Part shown: piece by piece, positions 43,130-52,002 of the stretch
How positions within the stretch are numbered: position 1 is the first letter of the stretch
Layout of the letters: the number at the start of each line of letters is the position of its first letter
Assembly: GCA_017962445.1 (NCBI GenBank)
Contig: JAGCVI010000023.1
Location: 62,001-126,000, forward strand
Reading direction: 5' to 3'
DNA from: Bacteroidales bacterium
GTDB taxonomy: Bacteria > Bacteroidota > Bacteroidia > Bacteroidales > P3
DNA length: 64,000 nt
The notes under the pieces: model-generated
What the model was told of the DNA's origin: nothing
What the model saw: the letters and a program-made list of their open reading frames with translations, nothing else
Databases searched by the model: none
Program-made: the position numbers and the translations under genes

Positions 43130-44626
43130 TTGACTCCCTCGTTTCTACATATTGCCAAGGTAAAGCGTAAACGGTTCAATTTCCGTCTTGTCGCACGTCT
43201 GGTCGGCATGTTGCTTGTTATTCTTGCAACATCTATGTTGTTGCCCATAGCCGTCTCGCTCTATTACCATGACGGTTCGCAGTTCGGACTTGTGCTTTCA
43301 GGGCTTCTTATCTTGATGCTTGGTCTGTTTTTGCGCAACTTTATAGGTGTCGGTGTTTCCTATGAGCTGCATGAAAGGGAGAGTTTCTGGTTTACAGCCA
43401 TTATATGGCTTGTTGTGCCTCTTATGGGAGCGTTGCCATACATTTTTACAAGCAGTGTCTCATCTTTCACCGATGCCGCTTTCGAATCTTTCTCTGGTTT
43501 CACCACCACAGGTTCGTCAGTCATTGTCGACCTAGACCACACGCCTCAGGGTTTACTTGTGTGGCGGAGCACGTCGCAGTGGGTAGGGGGTCTTGGTTTG
43601 ATACTTTTCGTCATCGCTTTGCTGCACAGGCTTAACGAGGGCAGTGCCCGGCTTTATGAGGCGGAGTTTTCAGGTTCGTTGCAGCGTCGTCTGCATCCAC
43701 GCATGGCTCGCAATGTGATGCTTATGTGGGTTGTCTATGTGTCGCTTACTGTCGCAATGTTTTTGCTGTTGTTCTTCAGCGGTAACGGCTTTGTCGACTC
43801 ATACTGCACAGCTTTGAGCACTGTGTCCACTGGAGGCTTCATGACGCATGTCGACGGATTGGCGAGTTTCTCGAATTTCTCGATGGGTGTGATTACATTT
43901 TTCATGTTCTTGTCGGGTATCAATCTTGCTATCCTGTTCTATATCTTTACTTTCCGTTGGCGTTCAATGCGAGGCGACGAGGAATTTCCACGTTATCTGC
44001 TCTTTTTCTTCGTTGCTGTGGCATTGTGTGCGGTGGCGTTTATTGTTTCAGGTAGCAATGTCAGCAGGGCCTTGTCGTTTTCGTTGTTCCACGTAGCGTC
44101 GACGTTGTCGACCTGCGGCTTCTTCACCACCTCGCCCGAGGTGTGGCCAACCACAGTCTCGGTGGTCACTTTTCTGCTGATTTTTATTGGTGCGTCGGCA
44201 GGATCCACGGGTGGCGGCATAAAAATCAAGCGACTGATGATTCTTGGTCGTCATGTGCGCAACTATTTTGTCCGAATGATACACCCGCACGCTGTGATTA
44301 GTCTTAAGCTGAGTGGCATTGTCGTTCGGGAGGATTATGTGTCTAAGATAATATCGTTTATATTTCTTTATCTGTTGTTTGTGATATTCGGAGCCTTTGT
44401 GCTGACCATGTGCGGGATGGACATTCCCAATTCATTTTGCATGGCGGCGGCGAACATGGGCAATCTGGGTCCGTCGCCGGTCATCAACAATCTTGGCGCC
44501 AGCCTCGACTATGTACGGTTGTTGCCTGTGGCCAAGTGGACCATGATGCTGCTTATGTTGGCTGGAAGGCTTGAGATTTTCGCACTTGTGGCAGTGCTTC
44601 TGCCGGCCTATTGGAAACGCAGATAG
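43130..44626 (+). CDS. trkH: TrkH-type potassium channel subunit, first copy
   Basis: 498 residues, TTG start at 43130; the next ATG would cut into the first helix. Four M1-P-M2 repeats with filter glycines are visible: GFTTTGSSV, STVSTGGFMTH, STCGFFTTSP and NMGNLGPSP, plus the loop GASAGSTGGGIKIKR that gates the pore. It passes K+ into the cell with TrkA. Followed after 27 bases by a second trkH. Confidence 0.94.
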   Translation: MTPSFLHIAKVKRKRFNFRLVARLVGMLLVILATSMLLPIAVSLYYHDGSQFGLVLSGLLILMLGLFLRNFIGVGVSYELHERESFWFTAIIWLVVPLMGALPYIFTSSVSSFTDAAFESFSGFTTTGSSVIVDLDHTPQGLLVWRSTSQWVGGLGLILFVIALLHRLNEGSARLYEAEFSGSLQRRLHPRMARNVMLMWVVYVSLTVAMFLLLFFSGNGFVDSYCTALSTVSTGGFMTHVDGLASFSNFSMGVITFFMFLSGINLAILFYIFTFRWRSMRGDEEFPRYLLFFFVAVALCAVAFIVSGSNVSRALSFSLFHVASTLSTCGFFTTSPEVWPTTVSVVTFLLIFIGASAGSTGGGIKIKRLMILGRHVRNYFVRMIHPHAVISLKLSGIVVREDYVSKIISFIFLYLLFVIFGAFVLTMCGMDIPNSFCMAAANMGNLGPSPVINNLGASLDYVRLLPVAKWTMMLLMLAGRLEIFALVAVLLPAYWKRR

Positions 44627-44653
44627 AAAAGATTTTTTGATAATTGAAATAAA

Positions 44654-46117
44654 ATGCTGAGCAAACAAGACTGGAAGGTGGCTATAAGGCCTGTGGGAAT
44701 CCCGCTGATTGGCGAGGGGATTGCAATGCTTGCATGCATTGTACCTGCTTTGCAGTACAACGACGGCACTATGCTCTCATTAGTGGTCTCGGCGTTTGTC
44801 ACTATTTTGGCTGGTTTCTTGCTTCTGTTTCTGCTTCCACGTCGTAGCGATAGCACTGACAACCGTGTGTCATATATTACTGTTGTCATCGTTTGGCTGG
44901 TGCTTGTTGCTTTTGGCATGCTTCCATTTTTGACAACTCGAAGCGCCAGTTCTGTTACGAATGCGTTTTTCGAATCAATGTCGGGGTTCACTTCGACAGG
45001 AGCAACTATCTTTTCTGATGTTGAACAGTTGCCTCAGTCGGTGTTGTTTTGGAGAAGCCTTTCGGCATGGATTGGCGGTTTTGGAATCATACTTCTGGTT
45101 TTGGCTATAGTCCCTTCTCTGGGTATTAACAAGCACAGCCTTTATACCGCCGAGGCGAGCGGTGCCGACAACACGGGTAAAACGTCTACGTCGATGCGTA
45201 CCGTTGTACGTCGCACATTGTCGGTGTATATTGTTCTCACTCTGTTTTTTATAGCTCTGTTGTTTTTTTCTGGCATGACAATATGGGAAGCTGTCAATGT
45301 CACGTTTACTAATATCTCTACATGCGGTTTTTCCATCTATGGCGACAGCATAGCCCGCTTTACCTCTCAGCAGCAGTACATCATCGCTACCTCAATGTTT
45401 GTTGGAGGCATTAATTTTGCCCTGTTATACAATTTTTTGACTTTCCGATGGCGCAAAATAAGACATAAGCTTGATCAGTTCGGCTTTTATCTTTTTGTCA
45501 TTGTTTTTTCCATCGCTTTTGTAGTTATAGCTTTGCACTTGTATAACGGCATGCAGTGGCAGGATGCGGCTCGAAATGGTGTGGTTCAGACTGTTAGCGT
45601 AGTGACTACCACAGGCAGTGTTGTTGATGACACCAATCTGTGGTGGACTCCGGTTGTATTCCTTTTTCTGGTCTTATGCGTTTGCGGCGGCATGGCAGGC
45701 TCCACCACAGGTGGCGTGAAGATAATGCGCGTCCTTATCCTGTTCCGCAATGTCCGAAATACACTCGTCAACCGTTTGCATCCCAATGCCGTAAATCCTG
45801 TGCGTCTCAACGGAGTGCCTGTGTCGCACGAAATCATCACCAATGTGATGGTCATTTTCATCGTCTATGCTGCCACCATGCTTGTAGGCCTGCTGATGCT
45901 GATGGTCTGCGGTGTTGGTGCCACCGAGTCGCTTGGAGCTGTTTTCGGGTGCATTACCAGCTATGGACCTGGTCTCGGTGAATGTGGCGGCTTTGGCAGT
46001 TATGCAGCCTTCCCTATGGCGGCGAAATGGCTTTGCAGCCTGCTTATGCTTCTTGGTCGCCTCGAGTGCCTCACTGTCTTCATACTCTTCCTCCCGGGTT
46101 TCTGGCGCAACAAGTGA
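44654..46117 (+). CDS. trkH: TrkH-type potassium channel subunit, second copy
   Basis: 487 residues, same fold as the first copy but well diverged. Filter segments: GFTSTGATIF, NISTCGFSIYG, TTTGSVVDD, ITSYGPGLGECGG; gating loop GGMAGSTTGGVKIMR. Two TrkH paralogues sharing one TrkA suggests two pores of different affinity or ion dependence, as known where E. coli pairs TrkH and TrkG. A poly-T run follows, without a stem. Confidence 0.93.
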   Translation: MLSKQDWKVAIRPVGIPLIGEGIAMLACIVPALQYNDGTMLSLVVSAFVTILAGFLLLFLLPRRSDSTDNRVSYITVVIVWLVLVAFGMLPFLTTRSASSVTNAFFESMSGFTSTGATIFSDVEQLPQSVLFWRSLSAWIGGFGIILLVLAIVPSLGINKHSLYTAEASGADNTGKTSTSMRTVVRRTLSVYIVLTLFFIALLFFSGMTIWEAVNVTFTNISTCGFSIYGDSIARFTSQQQYIIATSMFVGGINFALLYNFLTFRWRKIRHKLDQFGFYLFVIVFSIAFVVIALHLYNGMQWQDAARNGVVQTVSVVTTTGSVVDDTNLWWTPVVFLFLVLCVCGGMAGSTTGGVKIMRVLILFRNVRNTLVNRLHPNAVNPVRLNGVPVSHEIITNVMVIFIVYAATMLVGLLMLMVCGVGATESLGAVFGCITSYGPGLGECGGFGSYAAFPMAAKWLCSLLMLLGRLECLTVFILFLPGFWRNK

Positions 46118-46163
46118 TTTTTTTTTTTTTTCTGCGCATCTTTTTCATTTTAAGTTTTTTTTA

Positions 46164-46171
46164 TATCTTTG
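46164..46171 (+). promoter_or_regulatory. Putative -7 element (TATCTTTG) of the secreted-protein gene
   Basis: Consensus match 32 bases before ATG 46204, after a T-rich stretch. Confidence 0.6.
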
Positions 46172-46203
46172 CACTTGATAATAACAATCCAAATTCTGTG
46201 TAT

Positions 46204-47553
46204 ATGAGTGCAATTATCCGAAAATCAATAATTTGTATTTTTATTTTTACTTCTTTCTGTTTGAATGCACAGGAGTACATGGTGGAGACAGTGTACCCTG
46301 GGGCGGTTGGCAGGACGATAGTTAGGGAGCATACCTATCCGGCTACGATTAGCTATGTTGAGAGTGGTGCGGGCAAGTTTTTTTCGTATGCTGACGCGAG
46401 CATGACGGTGAAGAAAAGGATGATAGCCAATGATATAGTGGTCAACGACTTCTATGTAACAGAAGACTATGTGTGCTTCTGCGGCTATAAGAAGACAACC
46501 GTCAAGGAAGGACTTGTCGGTTGGTTTAAAATAGCTGATTTTTTCACAGGCACGGGAACGTATTACCTGTACCACAATTTTGACTGGATGGTTGACAATG
46601 TGGAGGAGTTCGCGCACATAGAGTCGTTGGGAGGCAGGAGAACCGTGTTGGTCGGGAACACTGCGGGTGGCAGTGCGTTGGTGATGGGACTGACGGGTTT
46701 GCTCGGCAGTGCCACGGGCTGGACGTATGAGGTCGGTGTGTCGACCGAGCCGACGGAGGTTATCAACCAGGTGTGCGTGACGAACAACTACGTGGTGACG
46801 ACAGGCAGGTCGTTCAGCCATGCGGTGGAGACGATAAGGATACTAGACAGGAGCAATCTGTTTGTTCCGCTTGGCCCGTTCCATGCCATATATTACTATT
46901 CATCCTACGGCACTGGCACATGGACAAGGACAACAGACGCCATGTCGGCGGCTTTGACCCATGTTGCGGGCGACCAGTTTGCTGTGGCTGAGCGTGTTTA
47001 CACGTTGCCGTTGAATGCATATGGGACAGAGATAAAGGTTATGGACGCATTGCAGACACTGTTGAATCCATTTTCTGCAGTCCCGGTGCATAGGTTGTTT
47101 ATACAAGCGAGTTCGTCGAGTAGCACAACATACGAAATCAAGGATATGGTCTATTGCGTTGCAGCAAGGAGTCTGGCATTGCTGACAAAGGACTTCCTAG
47201 GATCAGGACAGAGTGAAATAACCGAAATACCATTGCCTTTGCCGATTTCGGGCTTTGTAGATTACTTCTTCAAGCCCGGCAAGACACTGCAGAGCATAGT
47301 ACCATACAACTCCGGTGCTGATTACGTTTGTGAAGGACACGACGATGCGATACCCACAACAGCCACCTGTTACACAAAACCTATGGGATATTATGGAATA
47401 TGTACATATTATGATCATGTTCCGGTTTCTATATATGAGTACCAATGCAAGCGAGAGCGAATAGACATTCAGACATACGATGGCTCGTTCGACTTTTATG
47501 AGAAGACCGTAGACAAGCAGTACGACGACCCCAACGACATAACATGCCAGTGA
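46204..47553 (+). CDS. Secreted protein of unknown function with unusual codon use
   Basis: 449 residues. ATG 46204 follows the -7 element at normal distance and gives signal peptide MSAIIRKSIICIFIFTSFCLNAQ. The rest is beta-rich with recurring aromatic strands (YVTEDYVCFCGYKK, VCVTNNYVVTTGRSF, HVAGDQFAVAERVYTL), which may be a propeller. No T9SS sorting domain is seen at its end. Arginine is coded mostly by AGG/AGA, while neighbouring genes use CGT/CGC. It is followed by a T9SS protein after 35 bases and probably shares its transcript. Family not recognised. Confidence 0.78.
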   Translation: MSAIIRKSIICIFIFTSFCLNAQEYMVETVYPGAVGRTIVREHTYPATISYVESGAGKFFSYADASMTVKKRMIANDIVVNDFYVTEDYVCFCGYKKTTVKEGLVGWFKIADFFTGTGTYYLYHNFDWMVDNVEEFAHIESLGGRRTVLVGNTAGGSALVMGLTGLLGSATGWTYEVGVSTEPTEVINQVCVTNNYVVTTGRSFSHAVETIRILDRSNLFVPLGPFHAIYYYSSYGTGTWTRTTDAMSAALTHVAGDQFAVAERVYTLPLNAYGTEIKVMDALQTLLNPFSAVPVHRLFIQASSSSSTTYEIKDMVYCVAARSLALLTKDFLGSGQSEITEIPLPLPISGFVDYFFKPGKTLQSIVPYNSGADYVCEGHDDAIPTTATCYTKPMGYYGICTYYDHVPVSIYEYQCKRERIDIQTYDGSFDFYEKTVDKQYDDPNDITCQ

Positions 47554-47588
47554 TATCGGGCTAAGTACAAACCAAAACAGACAACGCA

Positions 47589-49190
47589 ATGAAAACAAGA
47601 CTGACAAGACTGCTGGCTGTTGCCGCCATGTTGTTTATATCGACAAGGGTGGAGGCCCAATATATATACCACAATGTGGGCGACACAATAATGGGTCGCG
47701 ACACGATATATTTTGACCAATGGACTCCGGACGAGTACCTAGCAGACTCGACCCATACTATTGAAGATATTGATAATGCCATATCCGACAGTTTATTTTA
47801 CCTCCAACATCAAACTCCTGTCGGTGATGGTATAGACCCCGACACGAGCGCGACGAGAAGAATATTGAGTTTGGTGTTCACAGGAGAGATACTCCGTTAC
47901 TGCTATACAGACCATCCGATAGAGATTGTAGGTCTTGCGGCCGCTATTGAACCTGTATGGATGGTGGGAGGAGCTGGACAGAGTGACCAGTGGCATACCA
48001 CTCACGATCCCGATTCCACGTGGCTGCCCGAATACCTGCTGTTGTACACCTACGGTGAGCGCGACAGTTTCAATCTGGCAAAGCAGGTGCGCTGGCGCAA
48101 GTCGGATCCTGTCAGGTATATGAAACAGAGCTTTAGAAATTTATGGGGTTATTATGAGATTACTCCTTGGGATAGGCATTGTTGCAATGCCAAATTTGAC
48201 CATGAGTGGTATGTACCAGTCCATGAGTACTATTTCGACAAGCCTGTGACAGTTACCGACTCGTTCTACGTAGGATGGACGCAGTACAGCAACAGGATAC
48301 TTGTACCCTGGCACCTGCTTGAAGGTGAAAATTACGAAACAGGATGTAATGTAGTTCAGATGCATGTCTATAATCATCTTTTTAAAGTATATGGAGAAAT
48401 GGATCAGAACTACAATATAGATTACTGCGACTCGTGTGCCACAATACCGCTTTTCAGGTACAAATATTTGAAGGAGAGGGAACTGATATTCAATCATGAT
48501 TCATTAGGAGAGTGGCGATGGTATCCTCAGATGATAGCCGACCCGGTATGGCGGTGGGAGGACAACCACGCGTACGCGCTGGTGTTTCCGATAGTGAAGA
48601 TAGACACGCAGTACGCGTACCGATGCCCAGTGGTCAGCAACCTGCACGTGGAGCAGACGAGCGTGCTTAGTGACGGCAGCAACTGTGCTGTGCTTATGTG
48701 GAACAGCATAGGAGCCGCGGACACGACCTACGAGGTGTGTTTCGGACCGGCAGGTACGCCGCCCGAGGACTGCACGCGGATGTATTCGGCGTACAACGCG
48801 AAGAACATCTGCGGACTTGACAGCTGCGAGGAGTACGTGGTGTACGTGCGAGCGAAGTGCCACCGAGGGGCGGTGGACTTCTACGGGGAGTGGAGCGAGG
48901 GACTTCGAGTGAAGATATGCGACGACACCATGAGCGGAGAGGGGATAGGCGACATCATGGAGCAGCTGGTGCGGGTGGTGCCGAACCCTGCGACGACGCA
49001 GGTGAGAGTGCTGTCGTCGTACACGTTGAGCAGGGTAGAGGTGTTCGACCTGCAGGGCAATAAGGTCTTGGACCAGCCTGCGTTCGGACTGACGGCCACG
49101 TTCCCGGTGCGAGACTGGCCGAAGGGGATGTACATAGTTGTTGTCCACACCCCAGCAGGCACAGCATCAAAGAAACTGGTGGTGGACTGA
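47589..49190 (+). CDS. T9SS cargo protein with fibronectin-III-like domain
   Basis: 533 residues with signal peptide MKTRLTRLLAVAAMLFISTRVEAQ. Residues 25-350 form a large beta-rich domain with several Trp/Tyr-rich strands and cysteine pairs (RHCCNAKF, DYCDSCATI), unknown family. About 355-440 looks like a fibronectin-III module (CPVVSNLHVEQTSV, AVLMWNSIG, YEVCFGPAG, EEYVVYVRAKC). The T9SS sorting domain (VVPNPATTQVRVL to KKLVVD) closes it. Codon use changes near 48500: the first part prefers AGA/AGG with A+T-rich DNA, the second part CGA/CGG and G+C-rich DNA. Confidence 0.85.
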   Translation: MKTRLTRLLAVAAMLFISTRVEAQYIYHNVGDTIMGRDTIYFDQWTPDEYLADSTHTIEDIDNAISDSLFYLQHQTPVGDGIDPDTSATRRILSLVFTGEILRYCYTDHPIEIVGLAAAIEPVWMVGGAGQSDQWHTTHDPDSTWLPEYLLLYTYGERDSFNLAKQVRWRKSDPVRYMKQSFRNLWGYYEITPWDRHCCNAKFDHEWYVPVHEYYFDKPVTVTDSFYVGWTQYSNRILVPWHLLEGENYETGCNVVQMHVYNHLFKVYGEMDQNYNIDYCDSCATIPLFRYKYLKERELIFNHDSLGEWRWYPQMIADPVWRWEDNHAYALVFPIVKIDTQYAYRCPVVSNLHVEQTSVLSDGSNCAVLMWNSIGAADTTYEVCFGPAGTPPEDCTRMYSAYNAKNICGLDSCEEYVVYVRAKCHRGAVDFYGEWSEGLRVKICDDTMSGEGIGDIMEQLVRVVPNPATTQVRVLSSYTLSRVEVFDLQGNKVLDQPAFGLTATFPVRDWPKGMYIVVVHTPAGTASKKLVVD

Positions 49191-49262
49191 GAAGAACAAT
49201 TGCTCGAAAAATCTCATAAATCCAAAAAATCCGTTCCTCATCCTCAATTCATTTTTTTTGTG

Positions 49263-49270
49263 TAAATTTG
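49263..49270 (+). promoter_or_regulatory. Putative -7 element (TAAATTTG) of ftsE
   Basis: Consensus match 9 bases before ATG 49280, so the transcript would be nearly leaderless. Confidence 0.6.
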
Positions 49271-49279
49271 CACAAATTT

Positions 49280-49972
49280 ATGAATATGGATCAAGAACAA
49301 ATAATTACTCTCAAAGATGTGACAATCAGTCATGAAGAGGGTGTGGTGCTGCGTCATGTCAACTTCACAATGAACAAAGGCGAGTTCGTCTATCTCATTG
49401 GTAAGAGCGGTGCAGGCAAGACTTCATTACTGCGTACACTCTATGCCGAGAACCCGATTGAGGATGGTCAGGGCGAGGTGTGCGGTTTTAATCTTGTTGG
49501 TTTGAAGCGTCGCCAGATACCTATGCTGCGCCGCAAACTGGGCATTGTATTCCAGAATTTCCGTCTGCTGCACGACCGCAATGTGTATGAAAACCTTGCC
49601 TTTGTGCTTCGTAGTATTGGCTGGAGCGACAAGCAGATGATTAACGACAGGATTATGGAAGTGCTCAACGCCGTAGGCCTGGCCGACAAGGCTGACTACA
49701 GCACCCACAAGCTGTCGGAAGGCGAACGTCAACGTGTCGGTATATCACGCGCATTGGTCAACACTCCCGAACTCATCATCGCCGACGAGCCCACAGGCAA
49801 CCTCGACCCAATAACATCAAGTGAAATCATGCATCTGCTTACCGAGATAAACCAGAAGTCTGGCATGCCGATGCTTATATCCACCCACGATTTCATGATG
49901 ATTGACAAATTCCCTGCACGCGTGGTATGTTGTGAGGACGGTACTCTTGTCGACCCGCAGCAGGAGGATTGA
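49280..49972 (+). CDS. ftsE: Cell division ATPase FtsE
   Basis: 230 residues from ATG 49280 (ATG 49286 also possible). An ABC ATPase with Walker A GKSGAGKT, a Q-loop at IVFQNFRLL, signature LSEGERQRVGISRAL and Walker B LIIADEPTGNLDP. The short form and the RLLHDRNVYENLAF segment fit FtsE, which with FtsX drives septal peptidoglycan hydrolases. The signature is LSEGE rather than LSGGE, as in many FtsE proteins of this phylum. ftsX is not adjacent. Confidence 0.9.
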   Translation: MNMDQEQIITLKDVTISHEEGVVLRHVNFTMNKGEFVYLIGKSGAGKTSLLRTLYAENPIEDGQGEVCGFNLVGLKRRQIPMLRRKLGIVFQNFRLLHDRNVYENLAFVLRSIGWSDKQMINDRIMEVLNAVGLADKADYSTHKLSEGERQRVGISRALVNTPELIIADEPTGNLDPITSSEIMHLLTEINQKSGMPMLISTHDFMMIDKFPARVVCCEDGTLVDPQQED

Positions 49973-50057
49973 CGGCAAGGGCCAGCGTGACACACAATTT
50001 TTTTTACCTATGCGCGTTACCTACTAAAATGTTCATGTCTCAATTCAAGCATCAACA

Positions 50058-50981
50058 ATGAAAAAACTGATTCTTTTGCTTGCCGTGGTTCTGCTTGTAC
50101 CCGCCATGGCATCGGCCCAGAAAACCAAGAAAGGTGCCAAGGAGGTTAGCCCCTTCGTGGAAGGTAAACAGAAAGTCCGCATGACAGACTATGACTCTAT
50201 CTGGAAGTTTACCACTTTCGATGCCAAGAAGATATATTTCTGCGATTTCGACTATTCGACAATACCCGTCCTTGTTGAGGACCGCCGCCCCGAGTGGGGC
50301 AATTTCACGCCGGTGATGAATTTCCTTACCACCGTGCCGCGCACCCCTGTTAAGATGTGTGCCATCTTTGCGGTCAATCCTTCCATTGTCGACGATGCCC
50401 AGCGCGAGTCGCTTATTGCTGCAGCTCGCGAAGAGGCTCTCGAAGCCTTGCAGACCTACCGCGACTGGGCTGCCGAGAAGGAGATGAAAAACAAGCTGCA
50501 GTTGTCGGTGGCTCAGGTTGACTATCGCTACTGGCAGGGCACCGAGTTCTTCACCAAGGAGCAGACTTCCGACAACTTGATCCATGTTGGCCTGCTTCTC
50601 TATTTCGGCACCAAGAAGGTCAACATGTTCCCCAGTGCCGCCGAAGGAGCCAAGAGCTTCAACGATGTCAAGTTCTTCCCAAACGATGCCACAGTGGTGG
50701 AATCGTATGAGCCTGTGATGGACAGTCTGGCAGCTTACCTTATCCAGAATGAACGCCTTGAGGTGCTGCTGCGTGGCTATTCCGACAACACGGGCACCGA
50801 TGCGTACAACCTTGGTCTGTCGCGTCAACGCGCTGTCGAAATCAAGAAGAAACTCACCTCACGGGGAGTGCCTGAATACCGTATTGAAATCGAGGCCAAG
50901 GGCTCTGCCGACCCGCTCGGAGACAACAACACTTATGAGGGTCGCATCTCGAACAACCGCGTCGCGGTGATTATCCAATAA
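50058..50981 (+). CDS. OmpA-family outer-membrane protein, peptidoglycan-binding
   Basis: 307 residues with signal peptide MKKLILLLAVVLLVPAMASAQ. The N-terminal part (25-195) is a mixed domain of unknown type. The C-terminal OmpA-like domain (about 205-307) has the peptidoglycan-binding pattern VKFFPNDATV, VLLRGYSDNTGTDAYNLGLSRQRAVEIKKKL, EIEAKGSADP and ISNNRVAVII. It should tether the outer membrane to the cell wall. Located between ftsE and the FemAB-like gene. Confidence 0.92.
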   Translation: MKKLILLLAVVLLVPAMASAQKTKKGAKEVSPFVEGKQKVRMTDYDSIWKFTTFDAKKIYFCDFDYSTIPVLVEDRRPEWGNFTPVMNFLTTVPRTPVKMCAIFAVNPSIVDDAQRESLIAAAREEALEALQTYRDWAAEKEMKNKLQLSVAQVDYRYWQGTEFFTKEQTSDNLIHVGLLLYFGTKKVNMFPSAAEGAKSFNDVKFFPNDATVVESYEPVMDSLAAYLIQNERLEVLLRGYSDNTGTDAYNLGLSRQRAVEIKKKLTSRGVPEYRIEIEAKGSADPLGDNNTYEGRISNNRVAVIIQ

Positions 50982-51004
50982 CACGCTCCTACCATGTAGT
51001 CATT

Positions 51005-51961
51005 ATGAGCGACAAAGACCTCTATAAACAGTACTGTGAGACGGAGGGCGCAAAGATTCCTCTGTTTATGCAGTATTGGTGGATGGAGGCTGTTTGTCGG
51101 GACAAGACATGGGATGTTGCCATCGCCCGCGACGGCGATGCCATACTCGGTGTGATGCCATACCTGTATGGCCGTAAGATGGGCATGACCTACATTCTTC
51201 AGCCTCAGTTGACCCAATATTCGGGTCCTTTCTATTGCTATCCAGATGGCCTGAACGAGCAGCAGCGTCTCGAGTTCGAGAAGGACGTAGCCCGCAAATT
51301 GATTGCTCAGATCGAAGAGCGCAGGCCTGCTATTTTCCTTCAGCATTTTTCACCTCAGGTGGCCAACTGGCTGCCGTTCTACTGGGCGGGATACAGCCAG
51401 ACAACACGCTACACCTATCGTCTGGACGACATCAGTGACCCGCAACGGCTTTTTGACTCCTTCGACCGTGAGAAACGCCAGCGCAAGATACGCCGATACG
51501 AGGATTGCACGTCGGTCCGCTACGATATGTCGCCAGCTGAATTTGCCGACCTTCATGCCTGTTACTGGCACGACAAAGGCAAGAGAGACCTGCTAGGCAA
51601 GGATCTTATCAAGCATGTCTGTTCCACCGCTGTCGCACGCGGCAACGGTGTGATAGCCTCGCTCCACGATGCTGACGGCAAATTGCTGGTTGCCCGTTTT
51701 GTTGCCTACGACAGCCGTTGTGCCTACGCCTTAATGTCGGCCTACAAGGTCGACACTCATCGCAGCGGCCACAACGAGACATTGCTGTGGGCCTTGCTGC
51801 AGTATCTGTCCGACAAGACGAAGTCGTTCGACTTTGAAGGCAGCATGGACGAGGGCATAGAGTATTTCTACCGTTCGTTCGGTGCACACCAGACCCCTTA
51901 TTTTGAAATTTATAAATACCGCAACTCGCTTGTCCGATGGCTCATGAAACTCAAGAAGTGA
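51005..51961 (+). CDS. FemAB/GNAT-like aminoacyl- or acyltransferase
   Basis: 318 residues, cytoplasmic. The layout fits the double-GNAT FemAB fold: LFMQYWWMEAVC near the start, VMPYLYGRKMGMTYILQPQLTQYSGP, a basic patch REKRQRKIRRYED, and a C-terminal GNAT part (LLVARFVAYDSRCAYALMSAYKVDTHRSGHNETLLWALLQYL region). Members add amino acids to peptidoglycan stem peptides or acylate surface sugars; which applies here is not shown. It starts 23 bases after the OmpA-family gene. Confidence 0.8.
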   Translation: MSDKDLYKQYCETEGAKIPLFMQYWWMEAVCRDKTWDVAIARDGDAILGVMPYLYGRKMGMTYILQPQLTQYSGPFYCYPDGLNEQQRLEFEKDVARKLIAQIEERRPAIFLQHFSPQVANWLPFYWAGYSQTTRYTYRLDDISDPQRLFDSFDREKRQRKIRRYEDCTSVRYDMSPAEFADLHACYWHDKGKRDLLGKDLIKHVCSTAVARGNGVIASLHDADGKLLVARFVAYDSRCAYALMSAYKVDTHRSGHNETLLWALLQYLSDKTKSFDFEGSMDEGIEYFYRSFGAHQTPYFEIYKYRNSLVRWLMKLKK

Positions 51962-52002
51962 CCGCATCGGACAGGGTTGTCTACATATAAAAGTTCTCCG
52001 TT

